From the NCBI GenBank assembly GCA_018267825.1, contig JAFDXR010000030.1, forward strand, positions 1 to 51,966: a stretch of DNA of 51,966 nt. The letters run 5' to 3'. The translations under genes were made by a program, and so were the position numbers. How positions within the stretch are numbered: position 1 is the first letter of the stretch; every line of letters begins with the position of its first letter. This DNA comes from Bacteroidota bacterium (GTDB lineage: Bacteria; Bacteroidota; Bacteroidia; B-17B0; Aurantibacillaceae). Below are positions 1 to 9,331 of the stretch, piece after piece. The notes under the pieces were generated by a model. That model saw nothing but the letters and a program-made list of their open reading frames with translations. It was not told where the DNA came from and did no database searches.

Positions 1-188
1 AGAACTGAGATTGCTTCGCCCGCAATGACGGGAGGTATTGATCTGCGTGAAGCTGCACGCAAAGGTTCCCGCTGATTTTCGCTGAACCGCGTCCTATCCT
101 TCTGCGTGAATCTGCGTGTTCCAAAATCCGCGCCCATCTGCGTGAAAAAAAAACAGAACTGAGATTGCTTCGCTCGCAATGACGGGAG
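1..188. repeat. Composite dispersed intergenic repeat
   Basis: A 34-base sequence at 1-34 recurs at 155-188 with a single mismatch (position 20 versus 174); its core reads TTGCTTCGCnCGCAATGACG. Between the two copies lie four TCTGCGTG words (42-49, 101-108, 111-118, 137-144), three of them followed by AA, and a CCGCTGATTTTCGCTGA segment (69-85). Both motif types resemble short non-coding repeats scattered through many Bacteroidota genomes; that resemblance is from general knowledge, not a search. No gene is visible in these 193 bases. The right copy ends five bases before the stop codon of the minus-strand gene, so it occupies that gene's 3' flank. Confidence 0.75.
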
Positions 189-193
189 ATGCA

Positions 194-2188
194 TTACCGC
201 GGGTATTCAATCCGCACATGATACATATTCATCAGGCGTTTCTTAAAAATCTTCTTCACCTGGTTAATATCGCGGAAAGTGATATCGGCATTGATAAACT
301 GGTTTTCATGCACCTGGTGATCTATCACCTTATCAACAAGCTCATCAATCATCACGGCATCATATTTTTTCAAACTCCGTGAAGCTGCTTCCACACTGTC
401 TGCCATCATCAGGATAGCCGTTTCCTTGCTGAAAGGAATAGGTCCAGGGTAACGGAATAAATCTTCATTCACAAACTGTCCCACATGTTCCTTTTTATAG
501 TTATGCAAAAAGAACCGTGTGGTGGTGGTACCATGATGTGTTCTTATAAAATCAATAATCTGTTCGGGCAGTTTATGTTCCTTGGCTTTTTCAATACCCT
601 TAATCACGTGCCCAATAATAATGTGGGCGCTTTCCTGCGGACTCAGTTCCTCATGCGGACTCACCTCCCCGATCTGATTTTCGGTAAAGTAACGTGGGTT
701 CTCCATCTTTCCGATATCATGATACATCGCCCCAACTCTCACCAATAAAGGGTTTCCACCGATTTTATAACAGGCTTCTTCGGCCAGGTTAGCTACCTGC
801 AACGAATGCTGAAACGTACCGGGAACTTTCTGTGAAAGCTGGCGCAACAGAGGCAGGTTAAGATCCGATAATTCGAGCATGGTGAAATCCGAAATAAATC
901 CGAACATTTTCTCAAATAGAAAAATCAATGGGAATGAAAACAACACACAGGCGCTGCTGATCAGGAAATACACATAATCAGTGCCGTTGGTAAGCATGCC
1001 AATCGTGTTGTTCATCAGGTGATAGGCCACATACGACAAACAGTAAAACACAAAGGTGACCATGGCCGAAATAAAGAGCTGTGAACGTTTGCCGATATCG
1101 GCCACACTGAAGATGGTACCTATACCGGTGATAAGCTGTACAAAAACAAATTCGAATTTATCATTGGTAAAAAAAGAGCACAACAGGATCACATTCAAAA
1201 AATTGAAAAGCGCCGAACGGCTGTCGAAAAATACGCGGATCAGAATAGGCACCAGGCAGAACGGCACGGCATATACATAGTGCTGGTTGTATTTACAAAG
1301 CTGGCCCGAGATCACTACGATCAGTACAATAACCATAAAAATAAAGGTGACGTGGGTATTCTGGCTGAAAATATTTTTCCGGAAAAAGGCAAGAAACAGC
1401 ATCATAATCCCCAGAATCAGCAGGCAGGCCAGGAACTGCCCCAGCAATTGAAAGTAACCGGGGTCTGCAGCTTCATACTTGGCAACCTCATCATTATAAG
1501 ACCGTATTTTATTGCGAAGCTCCGGTGTCAGTGTTTCATTTTTGTGCACAATCACATCTCCGGCCTTGATCTTATCCTTGAACGGAAAGATCATATCGCG
1601 CGTTACATCGTGGCTGAGCTGCGTTGTAAGTTCCTTATCATAAACCAGGTTTGCCCGAAGCAGTCCGCTTTTTTCCAGCTGCGGCATCACCTCCGGAAAA
1701 CGGCTATCCAGGCTATGTTCCAGTTCCGACAGGCTTTCGAGATCGTTCACTGAAAACTCACGTGCTTCATGGCCATCCACCACATAAATCAGCTTCTCCT
1801 TGATATTGCCGGCATACACACCCTTTTGATAAGCACTATCGAGCACTTTCAGCAAGCCATTGACAGATGTTTTTGACAAATGCGGGTCTGCACTTACTCC
1901 CTCTGCAATCGTTTTATAGACATCGGTCTGACGATTGTAATAAGGTGTTTCATGCGATTTATTCAACTGATATTCCAGATCAATCTCTGCATCACTCTTC
2001 TTTACCGAAAAGTCTGTGGCCGCAACCAGGTCTTCGTAAGGCCATTGCTCCATTTCCTCAAAATGCCTCACGCTTCCCCCCTGATGTCTGGGCAGGCTAT
2101 ACACACACAACAACACAGCCAGCATAAATACAATAACCTTGTACCAGAGTGCATGCTTGTCGCGTATTTTCTTAAATAAATTATTCAT
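194..2188 (-). CDS. 7TMR-HD (PgpH-like) membrane HD phosphohydrolase
   Basis: Probable c-di-AMP phosphodiesterase of the PgpH/YqfF family, acting at the inner membrane. The 664-residue protein has an N-terminal membrane anchor (about 18-32), an extracytoplasmic 7TMR-HDED-type region (about 35-245), a block of seven hydrophobic segments (about 248-430) and a C-terminal cytoplasmic HD domain. Metal ligands are visible: His461 in GTFQHSLQ, His490-Asp491 in MYHDIGK and His551-His552 in RTHHGT. Length and domain order match the family. The ATG at 2188 directly precedes a basic, membrane-anchoring N-terminus. It is the last gene of a minus-strand run and lies 17 bases after the TonB receptor stop. 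Substrate is inferred from PgpH; other HD hydrolase roles are possible. Confidence 0.9.
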   Translation of the reverse strand: MNNLFKKIRDKHALWYKVIVFMLAVLLCVYSLPRHQGGSVRHFEEMEQWPYEDLVAATDFSVKKSDAEIDLEYQLNKSHETPYYNRQTDVYKTIAEGVSADPHLSKTSVNGLLKVLDSAYQKGVYAGNIKEKLIYVVDGHEAREFSVNDLESLSELEHSLDSRFPEVMPQLEKSGLLRANLVYDKELTTQLSHDVTRDMIFPFKDKIKAGDVIVHKNETLTPELRNKIRSYNDEVAKYEAADPGYFQLLGQFLACLLILGIMMLFLAFFRKNIFSQNTHVTFIFMVIVLIVVISGQLCKYNQHYVYAVPFCLVPILIRVFFDSRSALFNFLNVILLCSFFTNDKFEFVFVQLITGIGTIFSVADIGKRSQLFISAMVTFVFYCLSYVAYHLMNNTIGMLTNGTDYVYFLISSACVLFSFPLIFLFEKMFGFISDFTMLELSDLNLPLLRQLSQKVPGTFQHSLQVANLAEEACYKIGGNPLLVRVGAMYHDIGKMENPRYFTENQIGEVSPHEELSPQESAHIIIGHVIKGIEKAKEHKLPEQIIDFIRTHHGTTTTRFFLHNYKKEHVGQFVNEDLFRYPGPIPFSKETAILMMADSVEAASRSLKKYDAVMIDELVDKVIDHQVHENQFINADITFRDINQVKKIFKKRLMNMYHVRIEYPR

Positions 2189-2205
2189 GACCCGGAGGCT
2201 GCTTT

Positions 2206-4647
2206 TTAAAATGAATATACATACTGCAACGACGTTGTTCGCGGAGCCTCAATTTTCATAGGTCTCAGGCTGTATGCCAGGTTAAACACATTATTACAGA
2301 TAAGTGAAAGCTTTTGTTTCTCGCCCAGCTTATAACTGAGCCTGGCATCAAATATATTGAACCCATCATGCGACTTCCAGAAATTCACCGCCTTGATCTT
2401 ATTCATATACGGATAGGCATTATAAGTTACTTCTTCAAGCGTCGCAAATGCCTTGTCGATATTCTGCATACGGCTGTAGTAACGATAACTCACACCAAAA
2501 CCGAATTTAAAAATTTTGAACTCCACGTCGGCTTTCACCATATTCTTGAAACGGTATTTCAGAATATTTCCGGTGGTATCCATGCTGCTTGTTTTGTAAC
2601 TAAGTGCTTCACCCGGGCCTCCGCTCAGGTTTTTGGTGTGGGCATATACACTGTCGGGGGTAAGCGATACAGGCTCAATATAAGTATACCCGATGAGCGC
2701 TGTAATCCCAAAGCGCTTGTTGGTTTCCGGGCTGGCTGCTGCAATCGACATGTCAACACCGCGCACCCGCGAATCGCCCGTGTTTACAAATTTAAACCCA
2801 ACCAGCGCCACCGAAGGATCCCATACACCAAACAGGTACTCAATGGTATTTTTATATTTCTGGTAAAAACCTGCCATATCAAAATATCCGGTGAAGCTTC
2901 CGATTTTAAAGCCCTGTTTCAATCCGAGTTCAAAGCTCCGGCTCTGTTCCGGTTTCAGGTCCGGATTCGGGAAAATACCGAACATCCCCGCCTTGGTCGT
3001 GATATAACGCTCTGTGATCGTCGGGTAACGGAAGCCCTGTCCGTAGGATACACGCACAAAGGTTCCACGCATAACCTGGAGATTGGCCCCTGCCCGGAAA
3101 ATAGGCGCTACCACACTTTGCTGGTTATTCATTTTAAAATACTCATAGCGGAAACCACCTGACATATTCAATATCCTCCAGAATTTTTTATCGAGTTGCA
3201 CATAGCCCGATGCATTGATAATCCGGTTATTGGGCGAACCGCTGGAGGCATACAGCCTGGATTGCGATTGCGACAGATTTCCGACAACACCACCGGTAAA
3301 TGCCAGGTCAAGCGACTTGAATACCCGCTGCAACTGATATTCCCCATAATACATCGTACCACGGTTCGACTGATTATTGGATATCACGTTATCCGAATGA
3401 AACACACGTGTTACAAGGCTATGGCTTACGCCGTTGGATGTGTGGTATTTAATGAACGGATCGAAGTTAAAGAGCGTTTGATTTTCCAGAAACACAGCTC
3501 CCGGGTAACCGCGATACAAACCCAGCGAATCGTCGAGCCATGCAAACACCATATTGGTTTTATTCAGCATGGCATTTCCGTTAACTCCATAATTAAGTCC
3601 CGGGAATTTTTTGGAACGGTAGCGTAAATTGAAATTAACACGCCCCCGGATCTTCAGCATATCATTATTCGAAAATGTATAGATCGAATCTGTGATCAGT
3701 AAAGCCTGTTTGAGATCTGTCGGCAAAAAGGGTGCTTGTGGCGGGGGACCTATATAACCCTGGTCAACATTGATATTGCCACCGATCACCAGGTCGAGAT
3801 TATTTTTTATAATACGGGAATGCAGAAAATTCAGGTTGGTAAAGCCGGGGATGGATTTATTGTACCAGTTTTCAGCCGGCGCTTCGGGCTGACTGTAATT
3901 CCCGACGGAATAATTGATAATCGTTTTTGGTTTCGACCGCGGATAGGCCGTTCGGATATTAATAACACCGTTAAGTGCCGACGATCCGTACAATACAGAC
4001 GATGCACCTTTTATGATCTCTACCTGTTCGATATTCTCTACGGGTATATAGCTCCACTCGGGCCGGCCGGCATCACCGCTCAACAGTGGAATTCCATCCA
4101 CCACAATAGCGACACGGCTTCCTACACCAAACGTAAAGCCGCTGCCCCCGCGGATCTGAGGATCATTATCGATCACCGAAAGTCCGGGTACCTGCTCCAG
4201 GGCTGTTTCAATACTGGTGGTATTTTTATTGTTGATGATATTGGGTTTCAATACCTCCATGGAAACGGTAATATCTTCGATTTTCTGCTCAAACTTTCCG
4301 GACGACACGACAACCGTTTCCAGAGTTTTGGCCACTGGCCGCAGGCTTATATTCTTCTCCACAATACCATTGGCCGTGATCCTCACCGAAAATGTATCAC
4401 TGCCAAGACCTATAAAACCAACAATGAGCTGGTGATAGCCTGTATCGAGTTCGAGATAATACTGCCCATTGATGTCGGTAGCAGTGCCTTTCGAAAGGTC
4501 TTTTACCAGTTGAATCGTAGCTCCCGGTAATTCTTCTTTCGTAGCCAGTTCTGTGATCTTTCCTTTCAAAATACCTGTTTGCTGAGCCAAAGCAGCCGAA
4601 AACGAAATAATCAATAAAAAGAGGACAAAATGTAAACGTTTAACCAT
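2206..4647 (-). CDS. TonB-dependent outer-membrane receptor
   Basis: Outer-membrane active transporter, 813 residues. A signal peptide (MVKRLHFVLFLLII...ALAQ) is followed by a CarboxypepD_reg-like domain (about residues 25-110; motif GATI, then G-YYL), a plug domain with the DGIPLLSGDAG and IEIIKGASSVLYGSSALNGVINI-type signatures, and a 22-strand-type barrel ending in an aromatic residue (VYSF). An upstream in-frame start at 4719 exists, but it would run through a strong terminator hairpin (4664-4685), so the start at 4647 is preferred; it also gives the clean signal peptide. Substrate is unknown. The plug resembles BtuB/siderophore-type receptors rather than SusC, and no SusD partner is adjacent. 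Neighbours are an HD hydrolase downstream and a T9SS protein upstream. Confidence 0.9.
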   Translation of the reverse strand: MVKRLHFVLFLLIISFSAALAQQTGILKGKITELATKEELPGATIQLVKDLSKGTATDINGQYYLELDTGYHQLIVGFIGLGSDTFSVRITANGIVEKNISLRPVAKTLETVVVSSGKFEQKIEDITVSMEVLKPNIINNKNTTSIETALEQVPGLSVIDNDPQIRGGSGFTFGVGSRVAIVVDGIPLLSGDAGRPEWSYIPVENIEQVEIIKGASSVLYGSSALNGVINIRTAYPRSKPKTIINYSVGNYSQPEAPAENWYNKSIPGFTNLNFLHSRIIKNNLDLVIGGNINVDQGYIGPPPQAPFLPTDLKQALLITDSIYTFSNNDMLKIRGRVNFNLRYRSKKFPGLNYGVNGNAMLNKTNMVFAWLDDSLGLYRGYPGAVFLENQTLFNFDPFIKYHTSNGVSHSLVTRVFHSDNVISNNQSNRGTMYYGEYQLQRVFKSLDLAFTGGVVGNLSQSQSRLYASSGSPNNRIINASGYVQLDKKFWRILNMSGGFRYEYFKMNNQQSVVAPIFRAGANLQVMRGTFVRVSYGQGFRYPTITERYITTKAGMFGIFPNPDLKPEQSRSFELGLKQGFKIGSFTGYFDMAGFYQKYKNTIEYLFGVWDPSVALVGFKFVNTGDSRVRGVDMSIAAASPETNKRFGITALIGYTYIEPVSLTPDSVYAHTKNLSGGPGEALSYKTSSMDTTGNILKYRFKNMVKADVEFKIFKFGFGVSYRYYSRMQNIDKAFATLEEVTYNAYPYMNKIKAVNFWKSHDGFNIFDARLSYKLGEKQKLSLICNNVFNLAYSLRPMKIEAPRTTSLQYVYSF

Positions 4648-4654
4648 GTGGTAA

Positions 4655-4685
4655 AAATAAAAAACCCCGCCATATTTAGCGGGGT
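4655..4685 (-). terminator. Rho-independent terminator between T9SS protein and TonB receptor
   Basis: Read on the minus strand: a 7-bp perfect stem ACCCCGC/GCGGGGT (4679-4685 pairing with 4664-4670), an 8-base loop and a T-rich tail (A-rich at 4655-4663 on the plus strand). It terminates the T9SS cargo gene that ends at 4727 and lies only 16 bases before the receptor start codon at 4647. Confidence 0.85.
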
Positions 4686-4726
4686 ATTCTTTATAAAGAA
4701 TTAATGAAATAGTTAACAATCAGATC

Positions 4727-6796
4727 TTATTCCTTGATGAATTTAGACACCAGCACACGTCCGTTCGAAACCACTTTCAGGGTATATAAACCCTTTGTAT
4801 AGGCTGCTGTCTGAATGTTTAAGGTTTCATCCTGTCCTTCGGCACTGTACACCAGTTTGCCGGTTACATCATATACCTCGATCGTATAACGGGCCGAAAC
4901 ATCTGACACACGAACGATTAACACATCTTTTACAGGGTTCGGAAATACCGATACCATCGTAGCCTGCTGCTCATGAATACCGGCACATGTAGCCACATGC
5001 ACCAGCTGGCTGCTGGTATTTGTACAGGTATTGGCATCTGTATAGGAATAGGTTAGGGTAAACGTACCCGCACCGGAAGTAGCAGGATTAAATGAGTTTC
5101 CGCTTACACCGGTTCCGCTGAAAGAACCACCGCTCGGCGTACCCGACAATGTTACAGGTGCATTGTTGATACAGATTGTACCCGATACAGCTGTCATCGA
5201 TACGCTTGGTAAAGCATGAACGGTAACAGTCGTGGTCTGAGGCGCAGAAGCACCACAACCGGAAGCCTGGCCGGAAATAGTATAAACTGCGGTAGACGTC
5301 GGGTTTACATTGATAGTCGCATTATTGGAGTTGTTGCTCCAGGTATACGACGACACACCGCTTGCAGTCAGTGTGGCGGTTTGGCCGGCACAGATCGTGG
5401 CTGAGTTCACCGAAATAACCGGTGAGCTGGTAATGCCTACCTGTGCTATAGCAAATGCCGTACAACCATAAACAGAAGTTCCGGTAACCGTATAATCTGT
5501 AGCTACAGTCGGGCTCACCACAATACTTGCCGCATTTGAACCACTATCCCATGTATAGGTTGAAACACCGGAAGCACTCAGCGTAGCCGATCCGCCGGAA
5601 CAAATGGTGGCAGAGTTTACAGATACAGGCATAGTTCCCATTAACACCGATACAGTTTGTGTACCAACACATCCCGCAGTTGTGCCTGTTACCGTATAGA
5701 TCGTTGTAACGCTTGGTGTCACAATTACTGAAGACGTCGTTGCACTTGTGCTCCACACATACGATGATGCACCGCTAGCCGTCAGTGTGGCACTTTGTCC
5801 GGCACAAACAGTGGCCGAAGGCACTGTGACGTTTGGATTGGCAGTTACCACGAATGTGTGAGTTACCGGTACACTCGTTGCTGTTGAGTTGGCAGAAATT
5901 AAAGTAGCCGTATAGGTACCCGGTGCCGAATACGTTACAGAAGGGTTTTGCCCGGTTGATGAACTCGGCGTTCCTCCCGGGAATGACCAGTTCCAAGAGG
6001 TAGGAGAGTTTGTAGACTGGTCGGAGAATGTGATCGCGCTACCAACACATTTGGTTGATGAACTTGTATAGTTTGCTACCGGTACATAAATAAAGGAAAT
6101 GTCATCCACCCACATTTTGCTCCCCGTAATGCTTGTTGTCTGGTTAGCAGAACAGGTTATATTGATCATAATATACGAAGGTGTGGCACTTGACACATAT
6201 GTGAACGGAATACTAAAACGGGTCCATGTTCCGACATTGGATGTAGGGCCAAACCATAAAGCATCACCGATCTTATCAGCCGTTGGGTCAGCATGGTAAG
6301 TGGTTGGAGTCTCCGGATCGAAATAATTATTATTGTGCAGGATGGCACGTACTTTCCCCTGCTCTCCTGCTCCACCGGAAGTATACTGATAATACCCGAC
6401 AATACTGTCAGGACGTCCTGTAAACGCCGTGCGACGCACATCCGAAGACGAAGAATAATTAACAGTTCCGATATAACCATTTGATTTGGTTGTGTTCGGT
6501 GCATTGATCACACCCGTTGTTACAGCGCCATTCACCGCAGTACCGAAATAACTTTTGGTTTCTACGCGCACCGAAGAACTACCGCTGTGCACGACCGATT
6601 GATCCTGGAAACATATCTGCGGACCCAATTGAGCTACACTCGATCCCGATTTGTTGGAGTACCATCCTGTGGGTTCAGCCGAAACACCAGGGCTCGAATT
6701 TCCCCACGTTTCAAAGCCGCCATTGCTCAATTGAGTCTGGGCTGATAACGTGTAGGCAAAAAATAAAGTCAAAAATGAAGTAAGGGTTTTTTTCAT
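4727..6796 (-). CDS. T9SS-exported cell-surface protein with PKD and Ig-like repeats
   Basis: Large secreted surface protein (689 residues) of unknown ligand. It has a signal peptide (MKKTLTSFLTLFFAYTLSA), an N-terminal carbohydrate-binding-like jelly-roll region (about 22-240, opening with LSNGGFETWG), a PKD domain (about 245-320, motif FPGGTPSSSTG...GTYTATL), then four to five tandem Ig-like modules carrying a repeated A(T/S)-x-CxGQ/GSATL(T/S)ASG-x-(S)-YxW pattern. It ends in a T9SS type A sorting domain (FPNPVKDVLIV...GLYTLKVVSNGRVLVSKFIKE). The ATG at 6796 is preferred to a TTG two codons upstream because it begins the classic MKK signal peptide. Role in adhesion or polymer binding is inferred from the domains. 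Confidence 0.85.
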   Translation of the reverse strand: MKKTLTSFLTLFFAYTLSAQTQLSNGGFETWGNSSPGVSAEPTGWYSNKSGSSVAQLGPQICFQDQSVVHSGSSSVRVETKSYFGTAVNGAVTTGVINAPNTTKSNGYIGTVNYSSSSDVRRTAFTGRPDSIVGYYQYTSGGAGEQGKVRAILHNNNYFDPETPTTYHADPTADKIGDALWFGPTSNVGTWTRFSIPFTYVSSATPSYIMINITCSANQTTSITGSKMWVDDISFIYVPVANYTSSSTKCVGSAITFSDQSTNSPTSWNWSFPGGTPSSSTGQNPSVTYSAPGTYTATLISANSTATSVPVTHTFVVTANPNVTVPSATVCAGQSATLTASGASSYVWSTSATTSSVIVTPSVTTIYTVTGTTAGCVGTQTVSVLMGTMPVSVNSATICSGGSATLSASGVSTYTWDSGSNAASIVVSPTVATDYTVTGTSVYGCTAFAIAQVGITSSPVISVNSATICAGQTATLTASGVSSYTWSNNSNNATINVNPTSTAVYTISGQASGCGASAPQTTTVTVHALPSVSMTAVSGTICINNAPVTLSGTPSGGSFSGTGVSGNSFNPATSGAGTFTLTYSYTDANTCTNTSSQLVHVATCAGIHEQQATMVSVFPNPVKDVLIVRVSDVSARYTIEVYDVTGKLVYSAEGQDETLNIQTAAYTKGLYTLKVVSNGRVLVSKFIKE

Positions 6797-7173
6797 GTAC
6801 AATAATTATAGGTTTAACTTCGCACACCATCGTTGTCCGGCAACAGAAAAAGTCTTCGGATTCACTTATAGTATGCCATAAATGTTTAGCAGTGTAAAAA
6901 TATGCAATTCATTTAATATGGTTCATACCTTTTAACACTTAATTTATATCAAATTCCTGAAATAATTGCATGCTACAAAATACGTGTCGTCTGAATGCAG
7001 CGATAAATACATCCTGCATAGATCGTCTCAAGTAGAAGGCGTTGCAGCGAATCGGAAAACATCACGCTGTGTGCAACCAGGCTGTCGGCCAATTGCTGCG
7101 ACGCCTCTATTTGTCCTGTAACATTTGCATATACGGCCCGGTAAAGAGGCAAAAGTATATGCAGTTTTCATGC
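6797..7173. other. 377-base gap upstream of the T9SS protein and downstream of the PspC gene
   Basis: The 6797-6972 half is A+T-rich and should carry the promoter of the minus-strand T9SS gene, but no exact TAnnTTTG box was found there. The 6973-7171 half holds only a possible small or decayed minus-strand reading frame (see separate entry). Confidence 0.5.
6973..7171 (-). pseudogene. Possible small or decayed reading frame after pspC-like gene
   Basis: Two bases after the PspC-gene stop, an ATG (7171) opens with MKTAYTFAS, which looks like the start of a secreted protein, but this frame ends after 47 codons in unlikely sequence. The neighbouring frame, from a TTG at 7152 to a TAG at 6973, encodes 59 residues that read as plausible protein (LYRAVYANVTGQIEASQQLA, later SLQRLLLETIYAG). 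Joining the two would need one frameshift near the TTTTGCCTCTTT run at about 7143-7153. It may be a remnant of a gene formerly in the PadR-PspC operon, a real small protein, or chance. No family is recognised. Confidence 0.25.
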
Positions 7174-8952
7174 TTAGTGTTTTTTCACATGAATCCCTGT
7201 TTCATCGATCTTGATACTGGTGTGTTTTCCGTTAACATTCACACCATCACTGTCGATTTTTATTTTCGAGTCTTTCGATTTTATGTTAACGCCGTTCAGG
7301 TCAATATTCAGATCCTTCAATTCATCCAGTTCATCTATATCCAGTCCGTTGCAGTCGATACAGCGGAGGCCGTCATCTGTCATGATCCAGCGGCGGTTCA
7401 GCATCTCCGAATCCAGTGTATTATGTACATTTTCGATGTCGTAGATCAGGTTCTCGAGGCTCTTATCCAGATAGATCACTTTGTTCACCGGTAATTTCAG
7501 AATCACTTTCACTTCCTGCATTCTGAACTTGTCGACACCGCCTACTTTGAAAACATTATCGAATAAGAGCAGGCTGTCTTTCTGCGTCACCCGATATTCA
7601 ATATGCCTGGCACGATCCATGGCATCTTTCTTTTGCCAACCCTTGGCTGATTTCACAACCACGAGTTCCACCGTATTTCCCTGAGCTTTGATCACATTCA
7701 GTTCTGCATTTCCAAACAGGTAATTCACACCGTTTTTCGAACCGAACTCATATTCATCGTGATTAATCCCCATATTTTTCTCGATGTTGTCAGTATCAAT
7801 ATTATATTCCTGCCAGTTGATCTCTGCAGAGTTCAGTGCCAGGCGAAGTGTATCGTAGGGTTTCATTACAAGCGTTTCGCGGATTTTACCTTCCTGTGAA
7901 AAATCGCGTCCGGTGCGTACTCCCACATACAGGGCCAGCATCAGGCCAATAAACCAGATGATTCCGGCCGTCATGTTGATCCACATGTTTGAGTATTTTA
8001 TTTTGAACAGGAGTTTTATGGCCCAGTACATGAGCATGGCCACAGGGATCACCACAGTAAGAAATGCGCCGATGGTTCCGAGGTAAAAATCCTGTCCGTC
8101 GAGCAGAAACATAGATGTAATGATATCTGCCTGGTGTGGCCCGATGCTGGTAAATCCGAATAGTGTCGCTATCATCACAAATAACACCACCGATCCGAAG
8201 AGAATGATGAAAATACTGAAAGCTATAGCAAATACGCGGCTCACCGCTCTGAATACATCGAGCAGAAAGCCCATGAATTTTTCAAATCCGTTGCGTGGAA
8301 TGTGACGGTTGTTTTTGGCAAAATCCTTTACATCGTCGCCGTATTTCTCCATGCGTTTTTTAAGCTGTTCCGCTTCTTCCTGTACGGTTTTCGATATATT
8401 ATTAATATCGATACGCTCTCCTTTCATCGCCAGTTTATCGGCCGTGGTCACAGCCTCCGGGATCGCAATCCAGAGAATGATGTAGACGATGATCAGTGAG
8501 CCGAAGCTGAAAAATGCAACAAGCGCCAAAATGATCCGCAGGAATGTAGGGTCGAAATCAAAGTAATTACCTATACCTCCGCAAACACCTCCGATAACTT
8601 TGCTGTCAGGGTCGCGGAAGAGGCGGCGTTTTACAGGTTCTTCGTAAACGGTTTCCTGTTTGGTTTGTTCTTTTTCCGTAAACTCCTGGTCGCCGGCAAA
8701 ATCTTCCGGGCGGCCCATGCTGCCGATCACAAAATCGACATCAGCCATGAGCACGACCTGTTTCACAGGACTGGTGCGGCTCTGCAGCATTTCGGCAATA
8801 CGGGCTTCGATATCACTCATGATCTCGTTACCGCCATCGGTTTTGCTGAAATACCCTTTGATCGTCGAAAGGTATTTACTCAATCTTTCATAAGCATCTT
8901 CCTCTATATGAAAAATAATACCGCTTATATTGATGGTTACTGTTTTGTTCAT
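7174..8952 (-). CDS. PspC-domain membrane protein
   Basis: Envelope-stress-type membrane protein of 592 residues. Residues 1-80 form the N-terminal region found in Bacteroidota PspC proteins (MNKTVTINISG...). A PspC domain follows at about 108-168, with the GGVCGGIGNYF motif and a membrane segment ending LWIAIPEA. Further membrane segments lie near 235-265, 290-315 and 325-345. A soluble C-terminal part ends in short beta-type repeats (IKIDSDGVNVNG, IKIDETGIHVKK). It sits 33 bases after the PadR-type regulator in the same operon, an arrangement common in this phylum. Function in membrane-stress sensing is inferred from the PspC domain; no Psp phage-shock genes are nearby. Confidence 0.88.
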   Translation of the reverse strand: MNKTVTINISGIIFHIEEDAYERLSKYLSTIKGYFSKTDGGNEIMSDIEARIAEMLQSRTSPVKQVVLMADVDFVIGSMGRPEDFAGDQEFTEKEQTKQETVYEEPVKRRLFRDPDSKVIGGVCGGIGNYFDFDPTFLRIILALVAFFSFGSLIIVYIILWIAIPEAVTTADKLAMKGERIDINNISKTVQEEAEQLKKRMEKYGDDVKDFAKNNRHIPRNGFEKFMGFLLDVFRAVSRVFAIAFSIFIILFGSVVLFVMIATLFGFTSIGPHQADIITSMFLLDGQDFYLGTIGAFLTVVIPVAMLMYWAIKLLFKIKYSNMWINMTAGIIWFIGLMLALYVGVRTGRDFSQEGKIRETLVMKPYDTLRLALNSAEINWQEYNIDTDNIEKNMGINHDEYEFGSKNGVNYLFGNAELNVIKAQGNTVELVVVKSAKGWQKKDAMDRARHIEYRVTQKDSLLLFDNVFKVGGVDKFRMQEVKVILKLPVNKVIYLDKSLENLIYDIENVHNTLDSEMLNRRWIMTDDGLRCIDCNGLDIDELDELKDLNIDLNGVNIKSKDSKIKIDSDGVNVNGKHTSIKIDETGIHVKKH

Positions 8953-8985
8953 GTCCGTTATATTAAATAGGTTTTATTTTAAATG

Positions 8986-9327
8986 TTATGCATTATTTCC
9001 CTGGGCAATGGTTTTATTAACCGCATCAACGAGTTCATGCCAGGATAACTGAAGCTCTTTGAGGTATTGCTCTCCTATTTCGGTGAGCTTGTAGTATTTG
9101 CGTGGCGGACCTGATGTACTTTCTTCCCAGCGGTAGGTAAGCAATCCTGTATTCTTTAAGCGTGTCAGGAGCGGATAAAGCGTCCCCTCCACCACAACCA
9201 GCTTTGTTTCCCTAAGCTTTTCGATAATCTCTGTTGGGTATGCATCGCCTTGCGACAGAATAGAAAGTATGCAGAGCTCAAGAACACCTTTTCGCATTTG
9301 CTGTTTTGTATTCTCTGAATTGATCAT
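8986..9327 (-). CDS. PadR-family transcriptional regulator
   Basis: DNA-binding repressor of the PadR winged-helix family, 113 residues (a typical short PadR). The sequence runs MRKGVLELCILSIL, then DAYPTEIIEKL (recognition region), the conserved VVEGTLYPLLTRL wing segment, and GPPRKYYKLTEIGEQYL at the end of the DNA-binding domain; a C-terminal helix provides dimerisation. Extension to an upstream start at 9357 would overlap the preceding gene by 26 bases, and the ATG at 9327 follows that stop by four bases, so it is preferred. It probably controls its own operon with the PspC protein; a fitting inverted repeat lies at 9789-9807. The effector is unknown. Confidence 0.9.
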   Translation of the reverse strand: MINSENTKQQMRKGVLELCILSILSQGDAYPTEIIEKLRETKLVVVEGTLYPLLTRLKNTGLLTYRWEESTSGPPRKYYKLTEIGEQYLKELQLSWHELVDAVNKTIAQGNNA

Positions 9328-9331
9328 GATA

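Noticed and set aside
2314..3162. Long plus-strand open frame opposite the TonB receptor
   Set aside because: Antisense shadow of a well-supported receptor gene; its predicted protein has no recognisable domain.
3736..4530. Second long plus-strand open frame opposite the TonB receptor
   Set aside because: Lies wholly antisense to conserved plug and barrel sequence; no coding signal of its own.
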